64,000 bases of DNA from CAVTUU01 sp045804965 (GCA_045804965.1 JBJMMD010000009.1:186001-250000); one strand, 5' to 3'. Counted from the stretch's first letter, positions 40,707 to 50,312 are shown. Numbers and translations are program-made. Notes: generated by a model not told the origin, from the letters alone.

Positions 40707-42797
40707 ATGAGAGCACCAAACGGCGAGGGACCTGATTCGCCGCGCGATCCCCCGGTCGCTGAACGCGACGAACCGGACGCAACAACAACAACACCGCCTG
40801 AGCGACCCATTCGCGATGAGGGTTGGCGACAGGCGCAGCGCGGCAGCAAACCCGGCGACCGCTACTTGCGCGCCTATCGACCGCGCGGTTTTCAGCGCCG
40901 TGAACCGGGTCACCTCGTGCAGCGCCCTGGTACCGGCGAAGCAAAATCGACCGTCGGCCGCGCGTTCCAGAGCGCGAAACGCAGTCTGATCGGCAACCCA
41001 ATCGCGACTGAGCGCGAACATGAAGAGCGATTGACCAAGGTCAAGGCGCTTGCGGTACTCTCGTCCGACGCGCTCTCCTCGGTCGCGTACGCCACCGAAG
41101 AAATCATGAAAGTGCTGATCCTCGCGGGCGTCGCCACCCTGTCGAGGACATTGCCGATCTCAATGGTGATCGTCGGCCTGCTCACCATTGTCATCATCTC
41201 GTATCGGCAGACAATAAGCGCCTATCCCAAGGGCGGCGGCAGCTATATTGTGGCGAGCGACAACCTTGGCACTGTTCCGGGTTTGATCGCCGCCGCCTCG
41301 CTCCTGGTCGATTACGTGCTGACGGTCGCGGTTTCGGTTGCGGCCGGTGTGCTTGCCTTAACGTCGCTTGAGCCGGGGCTCAGCCCCTACCGCGTCGAGC
41401 TCGCGGTCAGCGGGGTTTTGCTCCTGATGATCGCCAATCTTCGAGGCATCCGAGAATCGGGCAGCATCTTCGCTTTGCCTACATACGCGTTCATCTTACT
41501 GATGTTCGGGCTAATTGGCTGGGGCATTTTCAAGGTGGCCACCGGCCGCGACATCTCGATGTCGCCGGCGGATGGCATTCAAGAGGCCGGAACCCGGTCG
41601 GTCACGTTGTTTTTGCTCATGTCGGCCTTTGCCCAAGGCTGCACCGCGATGACCGGCACCGAGGCAATTGCTGACGGTGTGCCTGCGTTCAAACCGCCCG
41701 AGCCGAAGAACGCGCGCGCAACGCTGCTGGCGATGGGGATCTTCCTCGGCACGATGTTTCTCGGCCTCTCGTATCTGGCGAGGCAGGTCGATGCCCGGCC
41801 GGCGGAGGAGAGCATCCTCTCCCAAGTCGGTCGCGCGATCTTTGGCGAAGGTCCGCTTTGGGTCACGTTGCAGATCGCAACGGCGTTGATCCTCGTCCTT
41901 GCGGCCAACACGGCATTCGCGGATTTTCCGCGGTTAGCTTCATTCCTCGCCCGCGATCGGTTCCTGCCACGCGGCTTTCAGTATCGCGGCGACCGGCTCG
42001 CGTTTTCGGTTGGCATCGCTAATCTGGCCGCGTTCGCGATTCTCCTGCTGATCATATTTGGTGGCAGCTTGGATCACCTGATACCGCTCTATGCAGTCGG
42101 CGTCTTTACCAGCTTCACGCTTTCGCAGACCGGAATGGTTGTGCACTGGCGGAACAAGCATGGTCCGCATTGGCAACGATCAATGATCATCAACGGCATC
42201 GGCGCGTTCGCCACGGGTGTCGTGGCGCTGGTGATCGCAAGCACCAAATTCCTGCATGGCGCCTGGTTGGTCCTCATCCTGATCCCGCTACTCATCCTGA
42301 TGATGAAAACGATCAACGGCCATTACCAGCGCCTGGAGAAATACCGGACCGCAGAAACTCCGCTCGATCCCGGCGACATCTCGATCCGGGCGATCGTCCC
42401 CATCGCCGACCTCGGCGCCGAGGCGCGGCAAGCGATCGCGTTTGCCCGCGCAATCACCCGCGATCCGGCACGGGTGATCGCGGTTCACATCACGGACGAT
42501 TTGGACAAAGCGGACGAATTTCGCCGGACGTGGCGGGAAGGGAACTTCGGCGCCCAACTCGAAATCATCGAGTCACCCTTTCGGGCATTGTTGCCGCCGC
42601 TTCTTGGCTACGTTGACGAGCTGAAGGAACGCCATCCGAACGACACGATCACCGTTGTCCTGCCGGAGTTCGTGCCGTCACGGTGGTGGGAGCATCTTCT
42701 GCACAATCAAACCGCCCTGCGAATCAAAGGGGCATTGCTCTTCCGCCCGGGTATTGTCGTCGTCAGCGTGCCCTATCACCTCGCGCCAAGCGACTGA
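40707..42797 (+). CDS. APC-superfamily amino acid permease with C-terminal soluble domain
   Basis: 696 residues from the ATG at 40707; the frame goes back to 40635. A polar tail of about 95 residues precedes LTKVKALAVLSSDALSSVAY and twelve hydrophobic segments. A soluble C-terminal domain of about 130 residues follows (DISIRAIVPIADLGAEARQA; IAVHITDD), resembling a universal-stress-protein-like fold. This architecture is seen in large APC permeases of Gram-positive bacteria, some linked to K+ or amino-acid import. The substrate is open. It converges with the next gene with only two bases between the stops. Confidence 0.85.
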   Translation: MRAPNGEGPDSPRDPPVAERDEPDATTTTPPERPIRDEGWRQAQRGSKPGDRYLRAYRPRGFQRREPGHLVQRPGTGEAKSTVGRAFQSAKRSLIGNPIATEREHEERLTKVKALAVLSSDALSSVAYATEEIMKVLILAGVATLSRTLPISMVIVGLLTIVIISYRQTISAYPKGGGSYIVASDNLGTVPGLIAAASLLVDYVLTVAVSVAAGVLALTSLEPGLSPYRVELAVSGVLLLMIANLRGIRESGSIFALPTYAFILLMFGLIGWGIFKVATGRDISMSPADGIQEAGTRSVTLFLLMSAFAQGCTAMTGTEAIADGVPAFKPPEPKNARATLLAMGIFLGTMFLGLSYLARQVDARPAEESILSQVGRAIFGEGPLWVTLQIATALILVLAANTAFADFPRLASFLARDRFLPRGFQYRGDRLAFSVGIANLAAFAILLLIIFGGSLDHLIPLYAVGVFTSFTLSQTGMVVHWRNKHGPHWQRSMIINGIGAFATGVVALVIASTKFLHGAWLVLILIPLLILMMKTINGHYQRLEKYRTAETPLDPGDISIRAIVPIADLGAEARQAIAFARAITRDPARVIAVHITDDLDKADEFRRTWREGNFGAQLEIIESPFRALLPPLLGYVDELKERHPNDTITVVLPEFVPSRWWEHLLHNQTALRIKGALLFRPGIVVVSVPYHLAPSD

Positions 42798-42799
42798 GG

Positions 42800-44008
42800 T
42801 CAGGCCGCGCCGCCGAGTGGCACGCGGCCGCGCCGGCTGAGCCCGATCACGATGGCGCCGATGCCAAGAATCGTCACGATCGCCGTCACGATCCCACCGA
42901 AGTAGGGCAAGGGAACGGCGCGCAAACCGGCGATGATGATGACGCCGATGACCATCGCCAACAGGTTGTAGCCCCGGCCCAGATTCCCCCAATTGTCGGG
43001 AAGAATGAAGCGGCCGAGCGCGGTTCCGATGAAGACTTGACTGAGATAGAGGGCAATCAGGAAGAGCGCCAAGCCGATCAGCGCGATGGGGATGCCGATG
43101 ACGGTGACCAAGAGAATGGTCAACAGCACCGGTATCGCAATCAGGAAGATCAGTCCGAATAGAACAGATTTGAGCAGGCTCTGACGGGCGGCGTCCGCAA
43201 TTACGGCGGTTGTTCGCGGCATGATCAAGATCACGATGATCCCCGCGAGCAGGGAACAAAGAAGGCGGAACACCGCGCTCACGATCCAGAAGGTCATGTT
43301 CTCGATCGGCACGGAACCGATGAGCCGATGGTGCTCGATGCTGCCGTTGATCACGGATTTGCTGGAAAACTCGCCGTCGTTGTGGCTGCGGTAACTGACA
43401 TCCCCGATAATCCGGGCGCCATCTTCAACCTTGAGATGATCGACCCGCACCTTCACGTCCTGCCCGACCCGGGCATTGATCGTGAGATCGCGCATGTTGC
43501 CGCGGACGTTGCCAGCGACCGGACCGTTGATTGTCACATCGCCGCCGATGGCAAGCAGATCGCCGTTGACCTTGCCCGAAGGCTCGATCTTGACCTCGCC
43601 GCCGATGACGGCGAGATCGTTGCCGACCGTGCCGGTGATCGTCGTTTTGCCGCCAATCGCCCGCACTGATTGCAAGACCGTGCCGCCAATCTCAATCGTA
43701 CCCGCGGTGATGTTGACGTCGCCTTGGACCACGCCGCCGATCTTGAGCGTGGAGGCCGCGCCGGAGATGTCGCCTTTGACGGTGCCGTCGATCATCACAT
43801 CGCCGCCGGCCAGCACGAGATCGTCGTTCACGGTTTCGCCTTTAGCGACGTTCGCATCGTTTCCGACCGCGGTGTCACTCGCCAACGTTGTCTTCGGTCC
43901 GGCCAACAGCATGGCTAGGGAAAACAACAGTACTGCCGCGCACAGAGCCCCGGCTCGGCGTGCAATGGACGCTCTGATGGCAGAACCGAACGCGCTCAGC
44001 GATCGCAT
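42800..44008 (-). CDS. bactofilin/polymer-forming-like membrane protein
   Basis: 402 residues from the ATG at 44008, chosen for GGAGGACAGTGC before it. An N-terminal signal segment (AGALCAAVLLFSLAMLLAG) leads to a beta-helix-like domain (about 60-215). It has repeating units such as NDDLVLAGGDVMIDGTVKGD, ISGAASTLKIGGVVQGDV and AGTIEIGGTV, like polymer-forming cytoskeletal proteins but exported. Four to six membrane helices follow and the protein ends LSRRGRVPLGGAA. The repeats should lie outside the membrane. The function is unknown. Confidence 0.8.
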   Translation of the reverse strand: MRSLSAFGSAIRASIARRAGALCAAVLLFSLAMLLAGPKTTLASDTAVGNDANVAKGETVNDDLVLAGGDVMIDGTVKGDISGAASTLKIGGVVQGDVNITAGTIEIGGTVLQSVRAIGGKTTITGTVGNDLAVIGGEVKIEPSGKVNGDLLAIGGDVTINGPVAGNVRGNMRDLTINARVGQDVKVRVDHLKVEDGARIIGDVSYRSHNDGEFSSKSVINGSIEHHRLIGSVPIENMTFWIVSAVFRLLCSLLAGIIVILIMPRTTAVIADAARQSLLKSVLFGLIFLIAIPVLLTILLVTVIGIPIALIGLALFLIALYLSQVFIGTALGRFILPDNWGNLGRGYNLLAMVIGVIIIAGLRAVPLPYFGGIVTAIVTILGIGAIVIGLSRRGRVPLGGAA

Positions 44009-44122
44009 GCACTGTCCTCCGCTTGTGAACGAGGTGCCTTTCCCCTCGTCCACCATCGTAGCAGCCGCAGACCCTTGTTCAAAGGTTCCCGTTGGCGCCA
44101 TGTCGAGCTCTTCTCTCCCCGC

Positions 44123-44202
44123 GTCATTCACAGTGAAGTCGAGAAATCTGTCTCGTCCAACACGGACGTCCCGGACAATCAAGATCCTTCGCTCACGATG
44201 AC
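44123..44202. repeat. dispersed repeat family C
   Basis: GTCATTCACAGTGAAGTCGA at the left and TCGCTCACGATGAC at the right, with AATCTGTCTCGTCC inside. It fills the gap between two genes on the minus strand. Confidence 0.55.
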
Positions 44203-44236
44203 AAGGGAGGTTTCGGCCAGCATGACAAGAGGGCCT

Positions 44237-45367
44237 CTACGTCGAGGCCGCGATCACCGCATTGCTGAGGCGTTGCCAGGCGGGAAGGATCGATCCCCAG
44301 ATCCGGGAGAGCGTGCGGTTGGCGAAGACCGCAAAGGCAATCTCGTACTCGGGATCGGCCCACAGCAGGGTCCCAGCCGCGCCGATGTGACAAAAGGTGC
44401 GCGGCGAGGTGAGGTCGCCGGTCCAATGATTCCGTTTGGACCCTTTGACTTCCCAGCCGAGACCCCAGGCGGCGGTGTCCCATTTCGTGCGCATGCTTTG
44501 CACTTCGCCCGGCAGTTCCCGGACCTGGTCGGTCGTCATCTCCCGCACCGAGGCGGCGGAAAGGAGCCGAGGCCCGCCGTTGAGAAACGAAGCCGCGAAG
44601 CGAGCCAGGTCGACCGGCGTGCCATACAGGCCACCCCAGGGTATGCCGAGTGAGCGCCAGTATGGACTGTTGTATGACTGCACGTCGGGATCGTCGGGGA
44701 CGGCATCATCCAGATGCACGATGCGCTCGGCAAGCTCCTCGCCGGGGCGGACGACAGTGTTCTTCATCTCAAGGGGATGGAGGACGTGCGCTTGAATCTG
44801 CTCCGCGTAGGCATTTTGGGTCAGGCGCTCGATCAAGCGGCCGAGCAAAGCAAACCCGGCGTTGGAATAGCGCAGTTCCGTGCCCGGCTCAGCGAAGAGA
44901 GGCAATTCGATCAGCGCGTTGGCGATCGTCGCAGCATCGTTCTTGTCCTCGTAACGGAGCTGGCCTTGGGGAAGATCCTCGGGCAAGCCGGCGGTGTGGC
45001 TGAGCAAGTGACGAACGGTAACTGACCGGCGCGCTGATTCAAGGCGGGCGTCTCCGCCCTGACGGTGAGGAGATGCTGCGACGAACGCAGGCACGTGCCG
45101 GTAAGCTGCTTCATCGAGCGCAATCTGTCCCCACTCGACAAGGACCATCACCTCAGCCGCGGTGACCGGCTTGGTAACCGACGCTAAGGGAAAGATCGTC
45201 TGTTCATTGACCGTGACGCCGGGTCGCGCTTCGCCCGCGTAGTGCTCGGCGACGATTTCGCCGCCTTGCCAAACTGCCGCCGCCGCGCCTTTGACCAAAG
45301 ACAGGTTGATCCACTTGTCGATGTGATGCAGCGCTTCCGAAACCTTTTCGGCCGAACGAGCTTGCAT
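44237..45367 (-). CDS. serine hydrolase, beta-lactamase class C family
   Basis: 376 residues. SVTK in FPLASVTKPVTAAEVM is the SxxK nucleophile motif, YSN in ELRYSNAGFALLGRLIE is the second, and CHIGAAG near the C-terminus replaces KTG with HxG. RHLLSHTAGLPEDLP is typical of esterase/D-aminopeptidase-like relatives (EstB type). No signal peptide is seen, so it acts in the cytoplasm or is released otherwise. Real beta-lactam resistance is not implied. Confidence 0.88.
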   Translation of the reverse strand: MQARSAEKVSEALHHIDKWINLSLVKGAAAAVWQGGEIVAEHYAGEARPGVTVNEQTIFPLASVTKPVTAAEVMVLVEWGQIALDEAAYRHVPAFVAASPHRQGGDARLESARRSVTVRHLLSHTAGLPEDLPQGQLRYEDKNDAATIANALIELPLFAEPGTELRYSNAGFALLGRLIERLTQNAYAEQIQAHVLHPLEMKNTVVRPGEELAERIVHLDDAVPDDPDVQSYNSPYWRSLGIPWGGLYGTPVDLARFAASFLNGGPRLLSAASVREMTTDQVRELPGEVQSMRTKWDTAAWGLGWEVKGSKRNHWTGDLTSPRTFCHIGAAGTLLWADPEYEIAFAVFANRTLSRIWGSILPAWQRLSNAVIAAST

Positions 45368-45466
45368 GACGCCAAGAAACTCCTTGCCAGGGTACGATGA
45401 GCACGCAAGTATGCTGCACGATCATCGCATGCGGCAGCGGTCAATTCACGAGGCAAGGGGAGGCGA

Positions 45467-46216
45467 ATGGCGGGTGAACCGAGAGTCACGGTCGTGCCGG
45501 ATTATGCGGCGATGAGCCGGCGCGCGGCCGAGATTGTGGCGGAAGTCGTCAGCCAGTCGCCGGCCGCGACGATCGCTGTGCCCACCGGCTCGACCCCACT
45601 CGGCATGTTCGATGAACTGATCGGGATGGTCAAAAGCAACGACCTCGACTTTGCCCACACCCAGATCTTCTGCCTCGATGAATACCTCGGAGTCACCCGT
45701 GACGATCCAAACAGCCTCACCGGTTGGCTGTGGAAGGCGTTTCTGGGCCCTGCCGGCATCCCGTCCCGCCATGTCCACGCCATCGACACGGCCGATCCCG
45801 ATCCGGAAGCGGCGGCGGCGCGCTACGAGCAAACGCTGATCGGCCTCGGCGGCCTCGAGCTCGCGGTGCTCGGGCTCGGACCGAACGGCCATATTGCCTA
45901 CAACGAGCCTGGCTCGTCCGCGGATACCAGAACGCGAGCGGTCAACCTTACCCCGCAATCGATCGCCCAGGCGTCCGCCTATTGGGAGAACACCATCCCA
46001 ATCCCGAGCCGCGCGATGACGATCGGGGTCGGCACGTTGCTCGAGGCGCGGCGGATTGTGCTCATCGTCTCCGGATCGGACAAGGCCGGCATCCTCCACC
46101 GCGCCCTAAACGAACCGATGTCCGCGGACGTACCTGCCTCTTGGTTGCGTCTCGCGGGCGAGCGCTTCGACGTGATTGCCGACGAAGCCGCAATGAGCGA
46201 GCGGACGGAGATGTAG
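45467..46216 (+). CDS. nagB: glucosamine-6-phosphate deaminase
   Basis: 249 residues, AGGGGAGGCGA before the ATG. TIAVPTGSTPLGMFDELI is the phosphate loop and CLDEYLGV contains the catalytic Asp. GLGPNGHIAYNEPGS is the NagB signature with the active-site His. The enzyme converts glucosamine-6-phosphate to fructose-6-phosphate and ammonia. No nagA or transport gene is adjacent; a ROK kinase lies 5 kb away. It could also be assigned as 6-phosphogluconolactonase-like, but the LDEY and GHIAYNEP motifs favour NagB. Confidence 0.92.
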   Translation: MAGEPRVTVVPDYAAMSRRAAEIVAEVVSQSPAATIAVPTGSTPLGMFDELIGMVKSNDLDFAHTQIFCLDEYLGVTRDDPNSLTGWLWKAFLGPAGIPSRHVHAIDTADPDPEAAAARYEQTLIGLGGLELAVLGLGPNGHIAYNEPGSSADTRTRAVNLTPQSIAQASAYWENTIPIPSRAMTIGVGTLLEARRIVLIVSGSDKAGILHRALNEPMSADVPASWLRLAGERFDVIADEAAMSERTEM

Positions 46217-46248
46217 GGGAACTTCAGTTTCTTCACCCGGATCGCTTT

Positions 46249-46345
46249 GTAGGGGCGTGTTGCGCACGCCCGGGGCCGCATTCGGCCCGGTTCGTCATCT
46301 CCAACAGCGGATCTCACCCGGCAGGCGGATGCCATCGGCCCCTAC
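46249..46345. repeat. dispersed repeat family D (GTAGGGGC...GCCCCTAC)
   Basis: Inverted ends GTAGGGGCG and GGCCCCTAC, with inner hairpin GGGCGTG-ttgc-GCACGCCC-like. It lies between nagB and the convergent phosphatase gene. A compact perfect version lies at 53324-53360. Confidence 0.55.
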
Positions 46346-46383
46346 AGTACACGGTGGGCAGCTAGACGGCAGCCGGTCAAAAC

Positions 46384-47247
46384 CTAGCGCACCGCCGCGC
46401 GTTCGGCGACGATCGCGTTCAACGTGGCGGCGTGACTGCGCGCGTCGACGGCGAGGACGATGCCGTTTAGGTTGCGGGGAACGGGCTTGTTGTAGCGGTG
46501 GAGATTGCCGTCGACGTCAGTGATCACGCCGCCGCCTTCGTGCACGACGATGTCGGCGGCCGCGAAGTCCCATTCCCAGGCCATCGACTGCTTGCCACTG
46601 ACGTCGAGCCCGATCAGCACATCGAATTCGTTGTCCGGCGGCACAAAGGTGCGAACGGTGATGCCGAGCGGCGAGACGCTGGCCGTGGGACTTCCCATTC
46701 GCGTCGTAATGCGATCCAGGAACGGCAGATTCTCCGGCGCGCCGAGCCAGATCGAGGTGACGAGGCGCGGCGCTGCCGAGGCCGGTCCGAACCGCAACGG
46801 GCGGCGGATACCATCCAGCTCGATCCAGGCTCCGCCACCCAATGTGGCAGTGAGAAGGGTGCTGGTTGTCGGTTGCAGGAGTAGACCGGCGACCGGCCGG
46901 TGATCGATGACCAGTGCGATCAGGATGTCGAAATTGCCGGTCCGCTCGATGAACTGTTGCGTGCCATCGATCGGGTCAACGACCCAGCAGCGCGCGGCAG
47001 CGAGCCGCCGTTGATCGTCGGCGCCCTCTTCGGTCAGGATCGCGTCGTCGGGAAAGGCGGTGGTGAGGTGACGGCGGATGATGCGGTCGGAGGCGAGGTC
47101 GGCGTCGGTGACCGGCGAACCATCGCCTTTGATGTACGACTCCGCGGCGGAGCGGTCGTAGAGATCGCGGATCGCAATCGCCGCTTCCTTGGCGGCGGCA
47201 ATTGCGATCTCAAGCTCGGTTGCGTACGGCGTTCGACCTTGCTCCAC
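46384..47247 (-). CDS. inositol monophosphatase family protein (CysQ/IMPase-like)
   Basis: 287 residues, GTG start with AGGAG upstream. Metal-binding motifs of the lithium-sensitive phosphatases are complete: ILTEEGADD (Glu), VVDPIDGTQQFIE (DPIDGT) and WEWDFAAADIVVHEGGG (the final Asp). It hydrolyses a phosphomonoester such as inositol phosphate, 3'-phosphoadenosine-5'-phosphate or fructose bisphosphate. No neighbour decides among these. Confidence 0.9.
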   Translation of the reverse strand: MEQGRTPYATELEIAIAAAKEAAIAIRDLYDRSAAESYIKGDGSPVTDADLASDRIIRRHLTTAFPDDAILTEEGADDQRRLAAARCWVVDPIDGTQQFIERTGNFDILIALVIDHRPVAGLLLQPTTSTLLTATLGGGAWIELDGIRRPLRFGPASAAPRLVTSIWLGAPENLPFLDRITTRMGSPTASVSPLGITVRTFVPPDNEFDVLIGLDVSGKQSMAWEWDFAAADIVVHEGGGVITDVDGNLHRYNKPVPRNLNGIVLAVDARSHAATLNAIVAERAAVR

Positions 47248-47521
47248 CCTGAATGGCTCCTGAAAACTCGACAGCGGTGGCGACTATACCCCAGTCTGTA
47301 GCGAGCCGCGCAATCAGTGGCAGGCTCCCTGCTGTACGTGACAAACGGCGGTTCCGCAAAACCGCATGACAAAACGAGGCGTCAATGCGCAGTCTTGAGC
47401 GAATGAAGCCTTGTCGATAACGCGGATTCTCGGATATTGTGAACAGGTTGACCTGCCCAGCCTTTAGGGCATGGGCGACGTGGGCAGATTGGGCTTCGGT
47501 TTGAAGGATCGGAGGGAGACG

Positions 47522-48259
47522 GTGACGAATCCTGTCAGTCTCGGCGAATTCAGTGCCGGGCGTCGTTGGGTGTCCATGATCGCTGTGCTCGCGTTTGGCG
47601 CCGTTCTGCTCGCGGCCTGCGGCGGAGGCGATAACGACAAAGCGACGCCGACGCCGACTGCGCTCTTGACGACGCCGACCGCAGCAGCGGCCGTAAGCAC
47701 CGCGACCGTGGCGGCAGCCGCGTCGCCGGCTACGGCCGCATCGCCCGGGGTTTCCCCGGTGGCATCGCCCGTAGCGTCGCCCGCAGCATCGCCAACTGTG
47801 CCGTTGGTGGTGCCATCGCCGGCGACATCCGTAGCCTCTCCCGCCGCATCGCCCGCGGCCTCACCAACCGCGATCCTCGTGGTGCCGCCGCTTGCGTCCC
47901 CATCGGCTTCTCCGGCGGCCTCGCCCTCGGCCTCGCCGTTCGGATCACCGGCAGCGTCGCCGGTCGGCTCGCCGTCGCCATCGCCGATTGCGAACGCGGT
48001 CGAGATCGATCTCCTCGACATCCGGTTTGACCCGAAAACGTTCACGATTCGGGCGAATACTGATGTGACCGTCACCCTCAAAAACAAGGGCACGGCGCCA
48101 CACAACTTCTCGATCGATGAGTTGCACATTGATCAGGACGTGGCGCCGGGGCAAACGGTTCAAGTCCATATCAAGGCTCCCGCCGGCCAGTACCAGTACT
48201 ACTGCAACGTCGATGCCCACAAAGCCGCCGGCATGGTCGGCACCCTCACAGTGCAGTAA
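47522..48259 (+). CDS. cupredoxin lipoprotein with long Ala-Ser-Pro linker
   Basis: 245 residues from the GTG at 47522, which follows GGAGGGAGACG; an ATG at 47471 is possible. The lipobox LLAACGGG anchors it by Cys to the membrane. Residues 50-155 are a low-complexity repeat of ASP-type triplets (SPAASPVASP and variants). The C-terminal cupredoxin domain has His (PHNFSID) and YYCNVDAHKAAGMVG with Cys, His, Met. It is a tethered electron carrier, the linker spanning the cell-wall space. The linker is encoded by tandem GCATCGCC-like codons, prone to length change. Confidence 0.88.
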   Translation: MTNPVSLGEFSAGRRWVSMIAVLAFGAVLLAACGGGDNDKATPTPTALLTTPTAAAAVSTATVAAAASPATAASPGVSPVASPVASPAASPTVPLVVPSPATSVASPAASPAASPTAILVVPPLASPSASPAASPSASPFGSPAASPVGSPSPSPIANAVEIDLLDIRFDPKTFTIRANTDVTVTLKNKGTAPHNFSIDELHIDQDVAPGQTVQVHIKAPAGQYQYYCNVDAHKAAGMVGTLTVQ

Positions 48260-48288
48260 GGGGCGCTAAGAGCTGCCTCAACCCCTGA

Positions 48289-48316
48289 CCCCTTCTCCCG
48301 CTTACGGGAGAAGGGG
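48289..48316. terminator. perfect 12-bp hairpin, family A half-repeat or terminator
   Basis: CCCCTTCTCCCG-ctta-CGGGAGAAGGGG, 29 bases after the cupredoxin stop. There is no T-run on the plus strand, so termination is uncertain. The sequence is also the inner hairpin of family A repeats. Confidence 0.45.
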
Positions 48317-48412
48317 GATCGTCATTGCGCTTCGCCTAAAGGACTTGCTACGCGGCGCAGCCGCCTCGGGAGTTGCGCGAAACGGACCCAATGAAAACTC
48401 GTCCCTGCTTCC

Positions 48413-49420
48413 TCAATCGTTCGCTCTTTGCGCAAGCGATCGCACCTGCGGCGCGACTTCGGTCGCCAACAGCTCCATGGTTTGGGTGTCGCGAGCATCA
48501 AGGATTTGGACGACGAAGTACTGCATGCCGGCGTCAACGAGAGACTGGAAATAGGGGATGACGCGGGCGGGGGAGCCGGCGATCCGGGTCAACCTTTGGT
48601 CGTCGGTGAGACCGTCTGGGTAATATCCTGTGAGCTTTTCCTGCGCTTCCTCGTCGGTATCGCCGAGGATGAGCCACGACGTAAAGTGGGATTTCAAAAT
48701 TTGGTCAAAGGGCCGGCCGATTTCGTCGCAGCGTTGATGGAGGACATCGAGTTTGCGCTGGATTTCGTCGCCACTGCGCACGACGCCGACGTTGCGTCCC
48801 GGGCCGAAGTTGCAGGCGTCGGCGTACTTCGCCACGAGCCGGAATGTTGTCTGCTCCCCCGCGCCGGCAATGATCAACGGCGGCGCGGGCTGTTGAATCG
48901 GCGGCGGGGCGACGTGACCCTCCGTGGTTGAGTAGTAGCGGCCGCTAAACGTGAACGGCTCGGGTCCCCAGAGCCCGCGGATGATCTCGACGGTTTCAGC
49001 AAGCGCCTCTTGGCGCTCGCGGACCGAGCGGAATGGCAGACCGAGCTGCCCGAATTCATGCGCGTTCCAACCGATGCCCAGGCCCAGCAGTAGGCGGCCG
49101 CCGCTGATATTGTCGAGATCGGCGGCGAGACGGGCGAGCATGGCTGGGTGACGGTGGCTGGCGCAATTGACAACCGAACCGAGCCGAACCCGCGACGTCG
49201 TCATGGCGACGGCGGCGAGATGCAGCCAAGCCTCGGTCGCGTAGCCGGGGTGATCGCCGATCAAGTACGCGTCAATGCCGAGTCGGTCGACGAGCTGACC
49301 AGCGGCGATCACCGCTTCACTCGGGCGCGGATCGGAGGCGTGAGCAAAGACCTCAATCCCAAAGCCGACTTTCTCGCGAAATTGCTCGACCCAGGATAAG
49401 AGGGGCGCTTGAGTGGTCAC
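48413..49420 (-). CDS. LLM-class F420-dependent oxidoreductase (third)
   Basis: 335 residues, longer than the pair at 14-16 kb. Conserved blocks: GFGIEVFAHASDPRP, VNCASHRHPAMLARLAADLD, GRLLLGLGIGWNAHEFGQLG, YYSTTEGHVAPPPIQQPAPP and the final LATEVAPQVRSL. The extra N-terminus and PAPPLIIAGAG pattern put it in another F420 subgroup. Soluble TIM-barrel enzyme. The substrate is unknown. It stands alone, convergent with the cupredoxin gene. Confidence 0.9.
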   Translation of the reverse strand: MTTQAPLLSWVEQFREKVGFGIEVFAHASDPRPSEAVIAAGQLVDRLGIDAYLIGDHPGYATEAWLHLAAVAMTTSRVRLGSVVNCASHRHPAMLARLAADLDNISGGRLLLGLGIGWNAHEFGQLGLPFRSVRERQEALAETVEIIRGLWGPEPFTFSGRYYSTTEGHVAPPPIQQPAPPLIIAGAGEQTTFRLVAKYADACNFGPGRNVGVVRSGDEIQRKLDVLHQRCDEIGRPFDQILKSHFTSWLILGDTDEEAQEKLTGYYPDGLTDDQRLTRIAGSPARVIPYFQSLVDAGMQYFVVQILDARDTQTMELLATEVAPQVRSLAQRAND

Positions 49421-49526
49421 GCGTGCTCCGTTCGCGAACCTTGGCTTTGGTTGCGGTCCCGGACTGTCGGCTTAAGCCGGCTGCCGTTCGTCAGCCGAGG
49501 AATTCATTTCCGGGTTGGCGGCGGTT

Positions 49527-50312
49527 TTAGCGGTCCTCGCTTTCGCGGGGATCGCTCCTCAGGTCGCGGATGTAGCTCGCGAAGTACGTCGTGCCCGTTT
49601 CATAGGCGGCTACGAGCTGGTTTTCCCAGACATCGTCCGAGGCCCGTGGCGGTTTGCCATCGGCGCCATAAAAATCGATCCACCATTGCGCTTCCGCGCT
49701 GTGGGCCGCGATCTCTTCATCGAGGCGAACGCCATTGCTCAGGATTGTGCAGTCGTCATGGTATCCGCAATCAGCGTGCTGAATCGCGCGGTCGATGTGG
49801 GTTGATTCGTGCACGAGCGTGGTCGTCACGATATCGAGGGACGAGTCCCGCAGATGCTCGGTGTCGATTTCGATGTAACTGTGCTTCCAGCTGGAGATCA
49901 ACGAGTGCCAGGGGTGGGCGAGCCCGGCGTGAAAACCCAGCTCGCGGACGGTGACGCAGACGCCGTTGTCCGTCATCTCCTGATACAGCCGGTCGCCGTT
50001 GCTGGTGCGGAGCATGAGGTTCGCCGCTCGTTGGATGATCACGGCGTCGTCCGGCCCGACGTTATCGCAGACGATCGAGCCATCGACGTTGCCGGGATCG
50101 CTGGGGTGGGCAAACGTATCGACCGCTTCCGCACCGCCGAGCGTGACCGAGGCGGGAATGCCAATGATCGCCGAGCGGATCGGAAAGACGAGCGTCGTTT
50201 GGGTGAGGATGTACCAGGAGACAAGGCCGAGCTGGAGCAAGATCACCGTCGTGATCAGAAAGGAGCGGACAAAGACGGATCCTGCTGAGCGGGGTCCCGG
50301 GCGGGCGGTCAT
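49527..50312 (-). CDS. membrane-anchored HESTH metallopeptidase-like protein (second of pair)
   Basis: 261 residues. One N-terminal membrane segment (FLITTVILLQLGLVSWYIL) anchors an outer domain. LVHESTHID is an HExxH zinc motif (His-Glu-Ser-Thr-His). A downstream acidic block, LDEEIAAHSAEAQWW, can give the third zinc ligand, as in gluzincins. Several Cys (IVCDN, GVCV, DCGYHDDC) suggest disulfides outside. Its ATG overlaps the upstream stop as ATGA, so it is coupled to its paralogue. No named family is recognised. Confidence 0.72.
   Translation of the reverse strand: MTARPGPRSAGSVFVRSFLITTVILLQLGLVSWYILTQTTLVFPIRSAIIGIPASVTLGGAEAVDTFAHPSDPGNVDGSIVCDNVGPDDAVIIQRAANLMLRTSNGDRLYQEMTDNGVCVTVRELGFHAGLAHPWHSLISSWKHSYIEIDTEHLRDSSLDIVTTTLVHESTHIDRAIQHADCGYHDDCTILSNGVRLDEEIAAHSAEAQWWIDFYGADGKPPRASDDVWENQLVAAYETGTTYFASYIRDLRSDPRESEDR

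Noticed and set aside
44237..45367. Antibiotic-resistance beta-lactamase
   Set aside because: The third motif is HxG rather than KTG and there is no signal peptide, which fits esterase/peptidase-like relatives.
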